This document shows, piece after piece, positions 11,301 to 23,183 of a stretch of 64,000 nucleotides of DNA. Under the pieces are notes generated by a model, which had not been told where the DNA came from, made no database searches, and saw only the letters and a list, made by a program, of their open reading frames with translations. The stretch lies in NCBI GenBank assembly GCA_964016875.1, contig OZ024720.1, positions 20,200,242 through 20,264,241 of the forward strand, given 5' to 3'. The DNA comes from Fallopia convolvulus. Its lineage: Eukaryota > Streptophyta > Magnoliopsida > Caryophyllales > Polygonaceae. Each line of letters opens with the position of its first letter. The stretch's first letter is position 1. Made by a program: the position numbers and the translations under genes.

Positions 11301-12512
11301 CGTTTAATTTCTGTTTTGATGTTTTCTAGTCCAATGATTTGCATGCCCTCTGTTGTACGAATTTCTTTGATATTAGTTCTATTCCTTCTTCCGTTTGCAA
11401 TCCGGTGGAAATATTTGATGTTTTTGTCATTTAGTTTGATATGGGTATTTTTCGCCCTCTGTTTCCAGTAGGAGTTGTGGAAATTTACAAGACAAGACCG
11501 TTTCTTCGACAATCTCGCTTGTTTTTGAATTAGTTGCACGTTATTGTGCTCGATGATCTCTTTTTGGATTTGGAGTTGTTCTTCATCAAGTTTTCTAATC
11601 TGTTCAAAAATATTATCGAACGTGTGTTTATTCCACGCTTTTGCCTTTGCTTTGAGCATTTGGGTTTTCTTTATTAGTCTAAACATATGGGACCCATTGG
11701 CATTGACTCGCCAGGCTTGTTTGATGACATTTTGGAAATCTTTACGAGAAGTCCATATCATTTCGAATTTGAATGGTTGTGCTTTGAAGGTGGCCCCTGT
11801 TGAGAGGTCGCACGAGATGGGGCAGTGGTCGGAAGATGAGAATGCATGGTTTTTTGTGGCAATAGAGGGGTACCATTGAATAATTTGGTTACTAACTAGG
11901 GTTCGGTCTAGTTTCTCATAAGTTGTATTTACTAGGTCTTTGGATCTTTTCCATGTGAATTTGTTCCCAATAGTAGGGATGTCACAAACATCACATTCAT
12001 TCTTGAAGTTAATAAGACGCTCGAATCTTGAGTGGTTTGGGGAAGCTCCTCCAAGTTTCTTATCTGGGTGTTGGATTTCATTTAAATCGCCCATAATAAT
12101 GCATGGGAAGTTACAATTTTTGATGAATTCTGTTAGTTTTTTCCAAAATGGTTTCCTTGTCTTGCGCCCGTGGAGGGGCGTAGGCAAAAACAATAATCAT
12201 TTCTTTCTGGGAATCCAGATTAGAGTAGTGAATTCCAACGAAGCGGTCGTCTTTATGGACTGTCATGAGTGTTTCGTTCACAAGATGTTGTCCCTTCCAC
12301 AGGACGCAGATTCCGCCGGAGTAACCGTTAGCCGATATAAACTCAAGGGAATCAAAACCCGCTTTTTGCCAACTTTGACATTCGGAGGGATTTTGGGCTT
12401 TTGTTTCAACCAAAGCAATAAGATTAATATGTTCCAGGCGGCAGAAAGCGTTGATTTCGGTCCAAAAGGACTTGCGCTTAATGCCCCTGCAATTCCATAA
12501 GGCTATCTTCAT
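8374..12512 (-). pseudogene. LINE ORF2 (endonuclease, reverse transcriptase, RNase H)
   Basis: The polyprotein starts at 12512 with MKIALWNCRGIKRK, the beginning of an AP-type endonuclease. VETK, GDLNEI and SSDHCPI supply its catalytic Glu, Asp and His-Asp signatures. The reverse transcriptase follows with SPGPDGMP, YRPISLCN, motif A IKLDMEKTYDRISW, motif B GLRQGDPLLPYLF and motif C FADDIIIFAKA. After it come a zinc-binding segment (C-x2-C then H-x4-C, near LPTKMRLAANH) and a plant-type RNase H with NFDGAV, SETIAL, EGDN and VADF. The reading frame shifts near 12150 and near 11100-11200, and in-frame stops occur at about 10520 and 9936. The catalytic residues all look intact, so loss of function is due to these few breaks. 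Confidence 0.92.
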
Positions 12513-14398
12513 AAATAACCGCTCTTTTTGTGGTTTTTGGCCATTAAAGTTTTAGAGTTTTTCCATGGTGACGAGTACCTTATTTTGAGAGTTGTCTTCA
12601 AGGGAATTATGTTGGTACCTTTGGACACCATGAGGAGATAGTACATGTGGCTTCGAACACAAGTGTCGGCTTGCCTTTTGGGCATAATAATTTGGTGTTG
12701 GATCACAACTAGTGTAGCCTTGGTGGTTCCGTTATTATTATTCTTAATATTTTTTTCTGGGCTATCACTTGTTAATGAGTGAGCTTTCACTTTATGGGTT
12801 AACATAAAAACGTGAAGGAGACAGGAATTAGTCACCCAACAAGATGTATTGACATGGGATTTGGGTTTTGGGTATCCCATTCCAAAGTTGGGAGTGGGCC
12901 TATACAACATGGCCTGTATTTTATTCTTGGCAATAAAATTGGGTTTTGTAGTATCACAACACTTGAGTGTTGTGCACGGGCCCAATGAATGGTTACTGAA
13001 CATTACCCATCTCATATACGGATTAAAATGCCACCAGATTAAATGTAAGGCCTGAGTTCCCGACCCAGGGTCTGTAACCAACCGAATGGGTGAGGGACTC
13101 ACCAAGACGGTGTCGGTGCACGACGAAAAACAGAACGAGTAAAATTTCAAGGTGATTGTTTTGATTACACCCAAAACAATCGGATCAACCAAATGTCACC
13201 ATTTTGTATTTGCCTTGTGTAGGGTGGGTTTTCTGCGGTTGTACTCATTACTTGTATTCGGGTGTTCGTCGGACCCGTTAAGAAATGATGGGTTCTCAAT
13301 GGATTCACCAAAGTCGACACCATAAGATTTATAAGTTTTGGTTACCTGATTACTAATTATTTGGGTGATTAACCCGATTATCATTATTTGGGTGGTTAAC
13401 CCGATTATCATTATTTGGGTGGTTAACCCGATTATGCCACGCGATGTGGCCATAGACCGGTGCCACCAGATTGCAATAGCCTGGAACAATGCGGGTTTTC
13501 CGCTTAACATTTCGGGTTTAACTTGCACAGAAGGTCGGACCATCAAAAGGCACCGAGCCCGGGGATTTGTGGTGTTGAGACGCACAGCACCACACAGAAC
13601 CGATCCAGCGCTATGGGTAGAAACACCCAGGACATGCAGGAGCGGACAAGCATGGAAGAACCGAAAAGATAAAAAGAAAAAGAACCTACAGTAATATTGT
13701 GTAATGGAGTTCTTACTCATGAAAAAGGGTACAAGGTGGGATAAAAGAAACAGGTTACAACAATTATTAGGCAAAACTGAAACAGAGATGTGGGAAGGAA
13801 GGGTGTGGGATTCTCTGATAAAGAAAGGGTATTCAGATGCCAAGCACAACCAAGAGACATTAATGGCAGGGACAACACGCACCCTTCCGATACGCTGGGA
13901 GCCGGGCCAATTAAATAACGCTGGCAAGGTGAAGCCGAAGAGATGAGCAAGCTTGCTGCCCTTACCTCGACCCATCGAAACAAATTTGCCGCCGCTGTCA
14001 TGGATTGCGCATACGAACTTTAGGATTCCTCCTTGAACGACTCGGGATTGAAAGGGTGGTGGAGTACCCGATCGCCTAATATATTGCTTGGACTTTCTTT
14101 TCTCGTCCTTCTTCTTTGGTGGATGGTTCCACGTACCGACGTCGCGCACATGATCTCGCCCCACCGGAGTCGCCATTGATTTTGATTTTAGCCATAACTT
14201 TAGAGATCGGCCTGGATGAAACTTTCTTGTTCTTAAGTATCTTGAATTTGTTTGGCAGAATTGTTGTTTTGCTGGGTTTTGAACGGGATCTGGGCAATTC
14301 CACAAGAGCGGCGGTCTATTTGCCTCTAGGGTTTTGGAAAGGAAACAAGCGAAGATGATGACGCGTTTAAGCGCGTTGTTTTTTGGCTGTTTTGGCAT
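12513..14398 (-). pseudogene. LINE ORF1 position, no recognised domain
   Basis: Plant L1 elements normally carry a Gag-like ORF1 upstream of ORF2. Here the minus strand has an open stretch of 400 codons (14398-13196) and a further one at 13192-12509, but I recognise neither an RNA-binding domain nor a CCHC knuckle. The first open stretch includes a basic segment (KKKDEKRKSK) and then phases that look non-coding, including a T-rich tract and the 27-bp repeat. It may be a decayed ORF1, a long 5' UTR, or captured sequence. Confidence 0.35.
13362..13437. repeat. 27-bp tandem repeat in LINE 5' region
   Basis: Nearly three units of a 27-bp sequence containing GGTTAACCCGATTATCATTA and then TTTGGGT. 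The first unit has one substitution (GATTAACCC). Confidence 0.85.
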
Positions 14399-14456
14399 CT
14401 TTTTTTAAACCCGGGATTGATATAGCTAGATAGTAGATACTCTAGTTTTTTTTTTT

Positions 14457-14471
14457 GCATAACGACTATAA
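14457..14471. repeat. LINE target-site duplication, right
   Basis: GCATAACGACTATAA, the partner of 8322-8336. Confidence 0.95.
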
Positions 14472-15288
14472 TGACCTATTAGTTAGTTAGCTAGTTTTTA
14501 GTTTTCGTGAAATGGTATTTTAACTACTTGCTATTATTTATAAGGATCCCTAGAAGGCCAAGTGTCCGAAGAAGGGGCAACCAAAATAATGCACACAACC
14601 AACATATCTCAAATCAACTTTTAAGTTATGTAAAAGTTAGGTTGCCTTAGAAAAAGCATCATGGCCTACTTGCTTCCCTTAAAACATATACACATATCCC
14701 TTTATTAAATGCACATGCAAATGTGTGCTCTTGTTGTATTCCCTTTCTCTTTCTCTTTCTCTATTGGAGGCCGAATTGCACTGAGCTCTCTCGTTCAAAA
14801 TGGGGGCTACTCCGGTGTGACTACTTGATGCATTTAAGCCATTTATTCAAAGAAAGAGAAGGCACTTGTACATGCCACCCTATTCTTGTAGGGATCATCA
14901 ATCTTCTATATATCTCGAATACTATCATATTAATTTTTAAATCTCGCCAGATAATCAGTAATCTTAATTCATATTGTTTTTGAAATAAGGCTAAAGTGGA
15001 GTTGTAACTTAATTGTTTTCATAATTTGTCAAAATTTGAGTAACGTGAGTGAAATTAGACTATGGATCCATCTTTAATTGCCCTAAATCTTCTCCATCTT
15101 ATGTTCTACGTTTCCAGGGTCCAATTTACTCTAATTTTACAATCATCCTCCAAATCATCTTTTGTTTTAATTGCACCAAGTTAATTTATTAACATGGAAA
15201 AATGAATACTATATAATATAAAATAAAAATAATTAGAATAAGGTGTCTACTATCTAAGCAAGCATAATATAATTTGCTAAGAAAAACA
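14472..15288. other. unassigned sequence
   Basis: No gene recognised. A short CTTTCT microsatellite lies at about 14741-14761. The ORF of 86 codons across it shows no recognisable feature. Confidence 0.4.
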
Positions 15289-16010
15289 GTCACGTGCGAA
15301 TGGGCGCATGTGTGAGAAATAAGAATGAATGTCGCTCGTTCATTCCAAAAAATCAACGTCCCTGATTAAACATTCATTAAAAAAAATAAAATACGGCACA
15401 GGCGAATTTTTCCCTTATTATTCGCGTATTTTTCAATAAAATACGACACGGACGAATTTTTCCCGTATTATTCATGGATTTTTCGAAAAATACTTTTTTA
15501 TGAGACACGCTCAGTTTGTTCATCAGAAATAGCGATTTGTTCATCAATATTCACCAATCGTTCATCAATACTAACTAATTGTGCATTGAGTTTTTGATAA
15601 CATTGTTCATCGATTTCGAACTTTTTTTATTTTATTTTTTAACCTTATTTATGTGTAGGAATAGAATATTATGTAGTTTTTTATGCACATATAATTAGTT
15701 TCGATATGCCCATATTTGTTCATTGATATACTCGTATTTGTTCATTAATATACCCCTATTTATTCATTGATACACCCCTATTTGTTCATTGATATACCAT
15801 AGCTATATCGTTATTTGTTCATTTGTATACCTTTTTTTTGTTCATTGGTATACCATTATTTGTTCATTGATATACCCTATTTGTTCATGGATATATCCTT
15901 ATTTGTTCATTGATATAACCTTATTTGTTCATTATTATATCCTTATTTGTAAATTGAAATAAACTTATATTTTATGTGTCAATGCTATCAACTTATACAT
16001 TTAAGAGAGT
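15289..16010 (+). mobile_element. TTTGTTCAT-rich terminal-repeat element, partial
   Basis: The left end GTCACGTGCGAATGGGCGCA matches, in opposite orientation, the right end of the element at 42076-43639, and the match continues for about 700 bp. It includes the lead segment with two lines of the form CGAATTTTTCCCGTATTATT and about ten loosely spaced units of TTTGTTCATTGATATACC between 15714 and 15950. Only one arm is present; the other end is missing. No protein is encoded. Confidence 0.7.
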
Positions 16011-16440
16011 AATTCATCAAACTAAATACAAGACATTATTAGTTCACCCAACTTAATGATGTTGTTCATCATGTGGCATCAAGATATCAACGGGGAGTTA
16101 CTCGATTGTGCCAGTTCTTAGTAACAACTATTTAATTTATAATTCGATAAAAAAAACTATTTAATTTATAAAAAGTGCCCTTGAACGGTTTGTACAATAA
16201 TGAAATTACTCAAGGGGCATATACTAGATTTCTGATTTAACAGGCGGAAAAGTCTATTATAAATTTCTAAGTATACCTTTATTCTACCAAAAAATTTTTT
16301 TCTAAGTATACCTTTATGCTATTTATAATTTTAACTCAATTTTCACAGTCATTCTCGTGATCTCACATGGAATCAATCACATCCATTAAACTAAAAAAAT
16401 ACTATAGAAACAATATTTCTCGCATTGAAAGTTTAATGAC
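16011..16440. other. unassigned AT-rich sequence
   Basis: Nothing recognised besides a short internal repeat of CTATTTAATTTATAA (about 16130-16165) and TCTAAGTATACCTTTAT (about 16268-16315). Confidence 0.4.
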
Positions 16441-16448
16441 CTAATATA

Positions 16449-17143
16449 CAGTGACGGACGCAGAAATTAATTAGAGTGGGGCACAAGTAAATAAAGTCGT
16501 AGGCATAAGGTATCAAGCTAGCGTGGAATTCATCGTAGTAACATACTTTGCCCCTTCGATCATAAGCTCGTTTTAGATTCTACCGTTTCCGATATTCAGT
16601 GCACTCGAAATTAACATTTTTATCAAAATGACGATGTTTTGAAAATCAACAATAACATTGTAGCCCTGATTCAAACATTGATGTACTCTCTCTAACTTAA
16701 CAAACGTTAATATGTCGCATAACCTTGATAAAAAATTATATTAAAAGCCTTATAAAAAAGCTAGTGGAACTGTAAAGGAGTTATGATTCATAGAAGAAAA
16801 AAAACAAAATTAACTAATTTAAAATTTGAAAATAAAGTTTAAAAATCCATAAGAAAATGATGGGTTGAACAAATGTAAAATTATAAACCCGACTAAGTAT
16901 AATCAACCTCTGAATAAACTTTCGTCTAATGAGATTGCAGCGTACCGTGTATATAGTAAATAATATATAACGGAATATCAGTTCCTAAAGAGGTATAACT
17001 CAATTGCATTCCCAGATAGAAATTAGGGGCATAGTTACTCAATTATAGTCTGGACGGAAGTGGGATAACACTGGAAACTCAATAGTAATCCAAACGGAAG
17101 TGGGGGCACGGCCCCCGCCGGCCCCCACTTGGGTCTGTCCCTG
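16449..17143. mobile_element. hAT-type non-autonomous element
   Basis: A 695-bp element flanked by the perfect 8-bp duplication CTAATATA (16441-16448 and 17144-17151). Its ends, CAGTGACGGACGCAGAAATT and the complement of GTCTGTCCCTG, are imperfect inverted repeats of the CAGNGACGGA kind. The right end is GC-rich (GGCCCCCGCCGGCCCCCACT). No ORF of note. The 8-bp duplication assigns it to hAT. Confidence 0.85.
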
Positions 17144-17151
17144 CTAATATA

Positions 17152-17561
17152 TTATTTTTTAGATTATTTCATTTATTATTGATTTTAGTATAGAATTTCA
17201 CTAAGTTTATGTGTTAGGTCTAGTATGCATAAACACATGTATAAATACATCCTCGGACTACTTACCTATTAGACCACATACTTAGACATAAAATCGGAGT
17301 GTTTTGGTTCTAGACCCAGTTCTTGATTGTTTGTGTTTGTGTTGGACTTAGCGGTATGCTACCCACCTGTTTTGTTGGTTTGCATGCCATAAGACATAAT
17401 ATCAAGTGACAACTGAGTCAGACTAATTGCTACTAAAAGGGGCGTGTGAAAACAGTGTTTTACAAATTAAAAATTTAGTAAAGAAATGTCTAGTATATAA
17501 TCTCTTAAATTACTCCTCCTATTATAAATTGATTTAAGCCTATTATACATATACGTATAGA
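17152..17561. other. unassigned sequence between two hAT elements
   Basis: No gene or element recognised. Confidence 0.4.
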
Positions 17562-18015
17562 TAGAGCTGTCAAACGGGTCGGTCAGGTCGGGTTCAAGTC
17601 CGGTTATTTCGGGTTCGAGTTGTGTCGGATTCGGGTCGTAACGGGTCACGGTCAAATCGGGTTGGGTCATTTCAGGTTTTCGGGCGGGTCGAGTCGGCCC
17701 AACAGGTTAAGAAAATCGAATTTTTTACAATTATTGAAATATTATTTTATTAAAAAATGATATCTAATAATGATATATTATTTTTATATATTTAAATAAT
17801 AAAAAATATTATAATTGTCAAAATATATTATATATATTCAAAGAAAATAACAAATCGGGTCAACCCAATGCGTTTCAAGTTTGAACCCAACGGGTTTCGG
17901 GTCTATTGGGTTCGGTTTATTTTGGGTTTTAAGTTCAAATTTTCGGGTCTTGACCCTAAAATTTTCAAGCGGTTCGTGTCGGTTTTTCGGGTCGGGTCAG
18001 CTTTTGACAGATCTA
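17562..18015. mobile_element. hAT-type MITE with GGGTCGGGT ends
   Basis: About 450 bp. The ends TAGAGCTGTCAAACGGGTC and, reversed, TAGATCTGTCAAAAG are inverted repeats. The flanking 8 bp (CGTATAGA and CATATGGA) agree at six of eight positions. Both subterminal regions are dense in GGGTCGGGT and GGGTTCGGG, while the centre is AT-rich. A relative lies at 40262-40694. Confidence 0.65.
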
Positions 18016-18039
18016 CATATGGACGAACTTTTTTTAGTA

Positions 18040-18055
18040 TTAATCCACAGACTTT
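18040..18055. repeat. old LINE target-site duplication, left
   Basis: TTAATCCACAGACTTT, identical to 35249-35264. On the plus strand the T-run of the LINE tail follows at once. Confidence 0.85.
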
Positions 18056-18089
18056 TTTTTAGAATAGGAAAAAATTAGGCTGACAAAAT

Positions 18090-18877
18090 CAACCTATGGC
18101 ATCCTTACGGATGAGGACCTGAAATCCTGAATGTGTTTGGATTTGGTGAAAACTACAATAATGGCTCAACCCCGTAATCAAATCTGCAACCTTGTTGCAA
18201 TCACGAGGTACACGTGAAAATTTGACTGCCTCAAACGACTGCAACAAAACTAGTTTGTATGATATTAGTATTTCAATTTGCTATGGGCACGATTTATTTC
18301 CTTGTAACACTTTTATAACAATTAGACTATCTCCTTCGATCATGAACTAGGCCAGATTTCTCTTCTTGGCTTCACATACAACCTCGTACATTGATGTAAC
18401 TTCCGCTTAGTTTATACTCCAATGGTCGTTTACAAAAGCATTTATCGAAATAGTTTGTACATTATGATCCCGAATACATAGCCTGATGTTGCCAATCCAT
18501 TTTTTATAGAACATCGAAATTAAGTTTTACAAATCCATGTTGTGGTTTATGCCATTTCTTATCCTTCCTCTTAGATGTAGTTCGAACTGGCACGCCATTA
18601 TCGTCATTAAAGTTCTCTTTTACTTTTTTTTCAACATCATTATTTGGATTTTTATGAAGTCCTCTATGGTTCTTGCGGATCCATCCAAATGTTGACTAAA
18701 TACTGTTTTATTTCTGTACTTCGATACACTCCACCAAGCTATAATTAATTTAGTAAATTTATGCGAGTTCATTGATTCTTTCAGGTTTTATAATTTTCTT
18801 CATACATTGGTCATTGCCTAATCCGTCGGTTAAAGATGGAACAAAACCACGATCCACTTTATACTATGCATGTAGCG
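18090..18877 (-). pseudogene. LINE RNase H fragment
   Basis: The plus strand GCATCCTTACGGATGAGGAC parallels GCATCCTGACGGATGAGGGT at 8399 of the intact LINE, and the similarity continues through the RNase H and linker to the solo LTR at 18878. Many stops; no open frame. Confidence 0.7.
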
Positions 18878-18926
18878 TGTTAGTTTCAGTTAGTGTTGTT
18901 AGTTGAAGGTTATATTCGGCTCTTAT

Positions 18927-19028
18927 AGACCCCGAAGGGTAATCAAGATGATTGAGTAGACCCTGAAGGGTAATCTCGTGAGTAGACCCGAAGGTAATCT
19001 CGTTGGGTGTAGATTACAAGGGTAATCA
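18927..19028. repeat. degenerate tandem repeat in solo LTR A
   Basis: Three units around GACCCCGAAGGGTAATC spaced 25-30 bp, followed by a fourth weaker copy. Confidence 0.7.
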
Positions 19029-20211
19029 CCGCCGAATGTTGTTAGTTTATGTTAGCACAAGTTAAAACTTCAAAACCATAAACAACATGACTTGTCTAGA
19101 TAAGGCAACGAGTCGAATGATTAGATCAATCTTTCCTTCAACGTCTATTGCCCCTATTAATATGCCTAGGGTATAACCACAATAACGTTGTGAGATAAAA
19201 CGTTGCTATACAAAGAACATGTGGCAAGCATGTATCATCATTGCATATATACGCACCTCGTTCTTCAATAAGTGTCTTGTGAATTGATGTAGAACAATCA
19301 AACACAACGCTCGTGATTTTATTAGAACTCACGACCCTCTTCAAGAGAATGAATTCTCGAACCAACCCTAAGTGAGGCGTCAAGCCTCTATTTATAGACA
19401 AGGGGGTGGGCGGTTATGGAGAGAGAAATGGGAAGTTATTTTGTTGAGAAAATTAAGGAGAAAAACAAGGAGAAGAAATAGGAAAGTTGTAACCACCTTG
19501 GTAACTTCCCTCAACTAACTCTCAAATTTCAAACTTCATCCTTATCCAAAACTCAAGAGAAAGCCCAAAAAGGCCCAAGAGGCGCGCGACCCAATCCAAG
19601 GGAAAGCTAGCTCCGAGCTAGCTTGTCACGCCCACATGCTCGAGACATGAAATATGCACCTCGTCCCTACGATGCTTGGTGAAGCTTTCGCGAAGCCAAA
19701 AGGTCAACGCCCTAGCTCAAATCCAGCTCAAACCAAAAACAGCTCCTAACTTGAGCTAGCTTAAAACCGAGGTTCCAAGCTTTGGTTAGCTCTCAAATTT
19801 TGCCACATAGTCCTTGAGCTTTATTTCTCAACCTAGGAATCATCACATTGCAAATTCATTGCATGAATCAAGCCACATTTGCAAAACACTCAAAACAGTG
19901 CCCTCGGCGCGCCTAGCCTAACCGCGGGTGTCGCGCGCTTGCACCATCGCAGCGGCGCGCCGGCGCTGGTGCCTTGGCACTATGCACGCGCCCGCTGGTG
20001 CGTCTCGGCGTGCCACACCGATGCATGGTGCTTGACACATACGAGGTTTTAGCCTCGTGCCTCGGCCATCCCTAGGCCGTGAACCTCAACTTGGGTCCAA
20101 TCGATCAAGGCGCGCCTCTAGCGTCCTTGCATCGATGCCACCATGATTCCAACCTCTTTTTCAACCATTAGAACCACCATTAGGCCGATCACTAGGCTGT
20201 GCCTCCCGTAC

Positions 20212-22641
20212 TGTAACACCCCGTCTTTCGACGAGGCGCTACTAGGGAATAGACCTTACAAGGTACTATTAAATAGATTGACAACTACATTGTAGGACCT
20301 TACAACGCGGGCACGACGAGAAAATAGAATAAAAATATCCAACCTTTATTTTAATAAAAATATAGAAAACTTAGTTATGCATGAATTCCCAAAAACCTAA
20401 ATATTCAAATCCGACGAATCACTGCTAACGATAAATTATCCGAGAAAACAAAAACAAGCAATAGTACTAACTCCATCATAATATAAAAACCAACATCCTA
20501 AAAAGTCATAAATAAACTAGCGTAACCAATCCCACTATGACACGCGCTCTTTACCGCTCCGGCCCGCCATCTGGCCTCGGTTCCTACACGGCTCCCTGGT
20601 TCATACCTGGAACTAAAAAATATTTCCCGAAGGGTCAGCGTCTAATCTACCAAGCTAGAGAGAATACGGAAATTGTAGAACGCTTTGAAATCATTTCTAT
20701 AGTCAGCACACAAATCCACAATCGCAATCATAACTCTAAAGGTCAATACCTACATTAGTTATATCAGTCACACAAAGCCACATACGCATTCACAATCATA
20801 ATCTCAAACCATGCAATTCCTCCTTTTTCCACAATCCGACTTCCAAGACGCTCATCACCGCGCCGAGTGCAGAGGCAGGCCCTCTCACTCCACTTCACAA
20901 TCTCCCTTCTAACCCCTGGCTAAGCCTCCACTGGAGCACTTGCCAAAAACACACAGATAATAATTTTTGTTTTGAAAGGGCACGATTTCCCAGTCACACG
21001 GGTCAACGTAGCCAACTCTTCCTCAACACCAGCTACGATGGGTCGTGTCGGAAACGGTACCAACACAGAGAAAACGTTCCAAAAATATCTTTCCGATAAA
21101 AAAATAAATTCAAAACCATTTTACGCACACAACAATTCAAGAAGTTCAAAACAATTTAAAAAGGTATTCGGGACTAGTTTACAAAACCCGCCCTACAATA
21201 ACGGTACACAATCTAACAGGATAGAGAAGAACCGAGCAAGTCGAAAAACGACTTATCTTGAACGAAGAATCCTCGAAAAAGACGGAAATTAAGAGTGTGG
21301 GCAAAAACGATTCCCTAGAAGAAATATTAACATGACAAGTTGAATTAGGCTCAACCCACACTTACTCTAACGAGATATATGAACGATCATCTCTTATTTT
21401 ACCAATCCGACTTAAAACGTGATCCAACTAAAATTTTCAACTCTAATAATCCCAAAACTCCACTACCTTATACTAGCACTTATATATATTCACCAATCTA
21501 CATTACTCACCATACGTAATATGAATTTATGCCTAATTAGTACTATCCTATTTTATTAAATAGTAGCAGCCCACCTAAGACAAACCCCACCACTTAAACC
21601 AGTTTCCCGATCATCCATATAGACGGCCCAACCCAACTAATTTTATACTCAAATTCCCAATTCTAAATTGTACACCACACTGTTATCCGACTTTCCACTA
21701 GCATAACACCCCTAAAGCCATCTAATTATCTAAGCTAATTATCATTAAAACCTACACACCTAACTGAAAGTAATTAGTCCTAATCGAAACAAAACCCAAC
21801 CCATACATGCTAACAATTGTATAATACGAATAAGATACTTAATTTGAAGTGCTCTTTGCCCCTCTAAAACTTAGTTAATTAATCTATTTAATTACCACAC
21901 CTTCTGCACACTCAGACCATATTGAATAAACAATTTCAAACCCGATTAATTAGTCAAACCCATTATGTACGAATCCGAATGACGATCGAAACAAAAGGGC
22001 AAAGGAAAGCAAGTAACTTGATTACTCAAACGGAACCGAGACACACCGTCTGCTAGCCCGACGACCACCGTCCCGTTCGGCGCTTTCTCTAACGGACAAA
22101 GAAGGAAGAAGAAGGGTTAGGTTTACCGGCGAACGATCTCGACAATGAGCGGTGACCACCTAAGAACTCGCGAGCACTCTGACTGGCCCCGCCCAGTGTT
22201 CTCGCGCGACGATATTGACAATGCTACCGACGAACGACGAGGGCGACGACGATCTCTTGGATGAAGGTAAAGAAAGAGGGAAGTGGAGCAACTTGAAGCT
22301 TCTTAATTAGATATAGAGGAACGAAACAAGGACGAGAAGGTGAAAGGAGGTGATGGCTTTTAACAAGCGGCTCCCGAAACAGTAGGGTGAGGATTGGTAT
22401 TTATATATAGTTAATTAGGTTAAACCTAGCTAATTAACCGGTTATATATATATTTTATTGTGGATATGATTTTCCTTGTGGAAAAACTAACGGGTTATTT
22501 ATAAAACTAGAGTATTAAACGTATTGATAACACGTAGGATTGTAACGAGTTAAATTCCACACTGGAGGTTAACTGTGCTTTAAGACTTTGCTTACTTTAA
22601 CTATTCTATTTTTTTTAACCTAATAGAACCCTGGTATTACA
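20212..22641. mobile_element. solo LTR B, nested in solo LTR A
   Basis: Ends TGTAACACCCCGTC and CTGGTATTACA, flanked by the perfect 5-bp duplication CGTAC (20207-20211 and 22642-22646). Length 2430 bp. The TGTAACACCC terminus is usual for chromovirus LTRs read in reverse, so it is most likely a minus-strand Ty3 LTR. Small ORFs inside (for instance 20972-21292) have no recognisable features. Confidence 0.9.
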
Positions 22642-22744
22642 CGTACGCCCCAAGCCTAAGCGATACCCTTGGTAGTTCCCACACTTATCCATTCATGACT
22701 CACACCAAATGAATTGATGACTTTCACAAATCACCAACATAGCG

Positions 22745-23183
22745 TAATGCGCATTCCAACAGTAAATGCTTTGTTATTTCATTTGAGATTGAGCATAACG
22801 GGCACTCAGGAGTTATTGTCGTGTGGCATTGAATTAGTATCGATCTCTTTTGTCGGTAATCCATCTGACCAAATTTTTCATAGAAATAATTTACATTTTG
22901 GGCTTATATCTAAGTTCCAAATCCATTCAAATTCACAATCACTTACTTGTTGCTCATGCGATATGAAAGAAGTAGTAGAATGTGTAGAGAATCATCCATT
23001 TTTGTTGGGAAACCAATATAGCCTATCTCTAAATGGCTCTTTGGAATTAATATCACCATAATTCGTTCTACCCATTCTCGTGGTAATATTTTATTTAGCT
23101 CTTGGTCCTTCGATCGCCAATCTTTGTCAATAAATGTCGATATTGTGGCCTTAATGTCTGAGTCGGGTGTTTCAAGGCAAATG
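22745..23183 (-). pseudogene. LINE zinc-binding region fragment
   Basis: CATCCATTTTTGTTGGGAAA and the following sequence match CAGCCATTTTTACTAGGTTG in the zinc-binding part of the intact LINE near 9440. It resumes at 32854 after the chromovirus. Confidence 0.75.

Larger units (their letters stand above)
8337..14456 (-). mobile_element. L1-type LINE, near full length
   Basis: A 6.1-kb non-LTR retrotransposon on the minus strand. It is bounded by the perfect 15-bp duplication GCATAACGACTATAA. Its 3' end is an A11 tail (T11 at 8337-8347 on the plus strand). It carries a complete second ORF with endonuclease, reverse transcriptase, zinc-binding and RNase H domains, and about 1.9 kb of 5' sequence. 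A second T11 tract at 14446-14456 lies at its 5' junction. It is inactivated by stops and frameshifts but looks young compared with the LINE at 18056-35248. Confidence 0.95.
18878..22739. mobile_element. solo LTR A (contains solo LTR B)
   Basis: Ends TGTTAGTTTC and CACCAACA, flanked by the perfect 5-bp duplication TAGCG (18873-18877 and 22740-22744). Taking out the inner solo LTR and its duplicated bases leaves about 1.43 kb. No internal region or coding sequence is present, so it is a solo LTR formed by recombination of an LTR element. The family is not identified. Confidence 0.85.

Noticed and set aside
13366..13437. Counting GGTTAACCC in the LINE as the same palindrome as in the Athila-like elements
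   Set aside because: Shares only GTTAAC; flanks are GG/CC instead of TCG/CGA, and spacing is 27 bp. Treated as unrelated.
13365..13694. Plus-strand ORF of 109 codons starting with repeated NPIIIIWVV
   Set aside because: Opposite strand of the LINE; the repeat is the 27-bp tandem unit. No recognisable domain.
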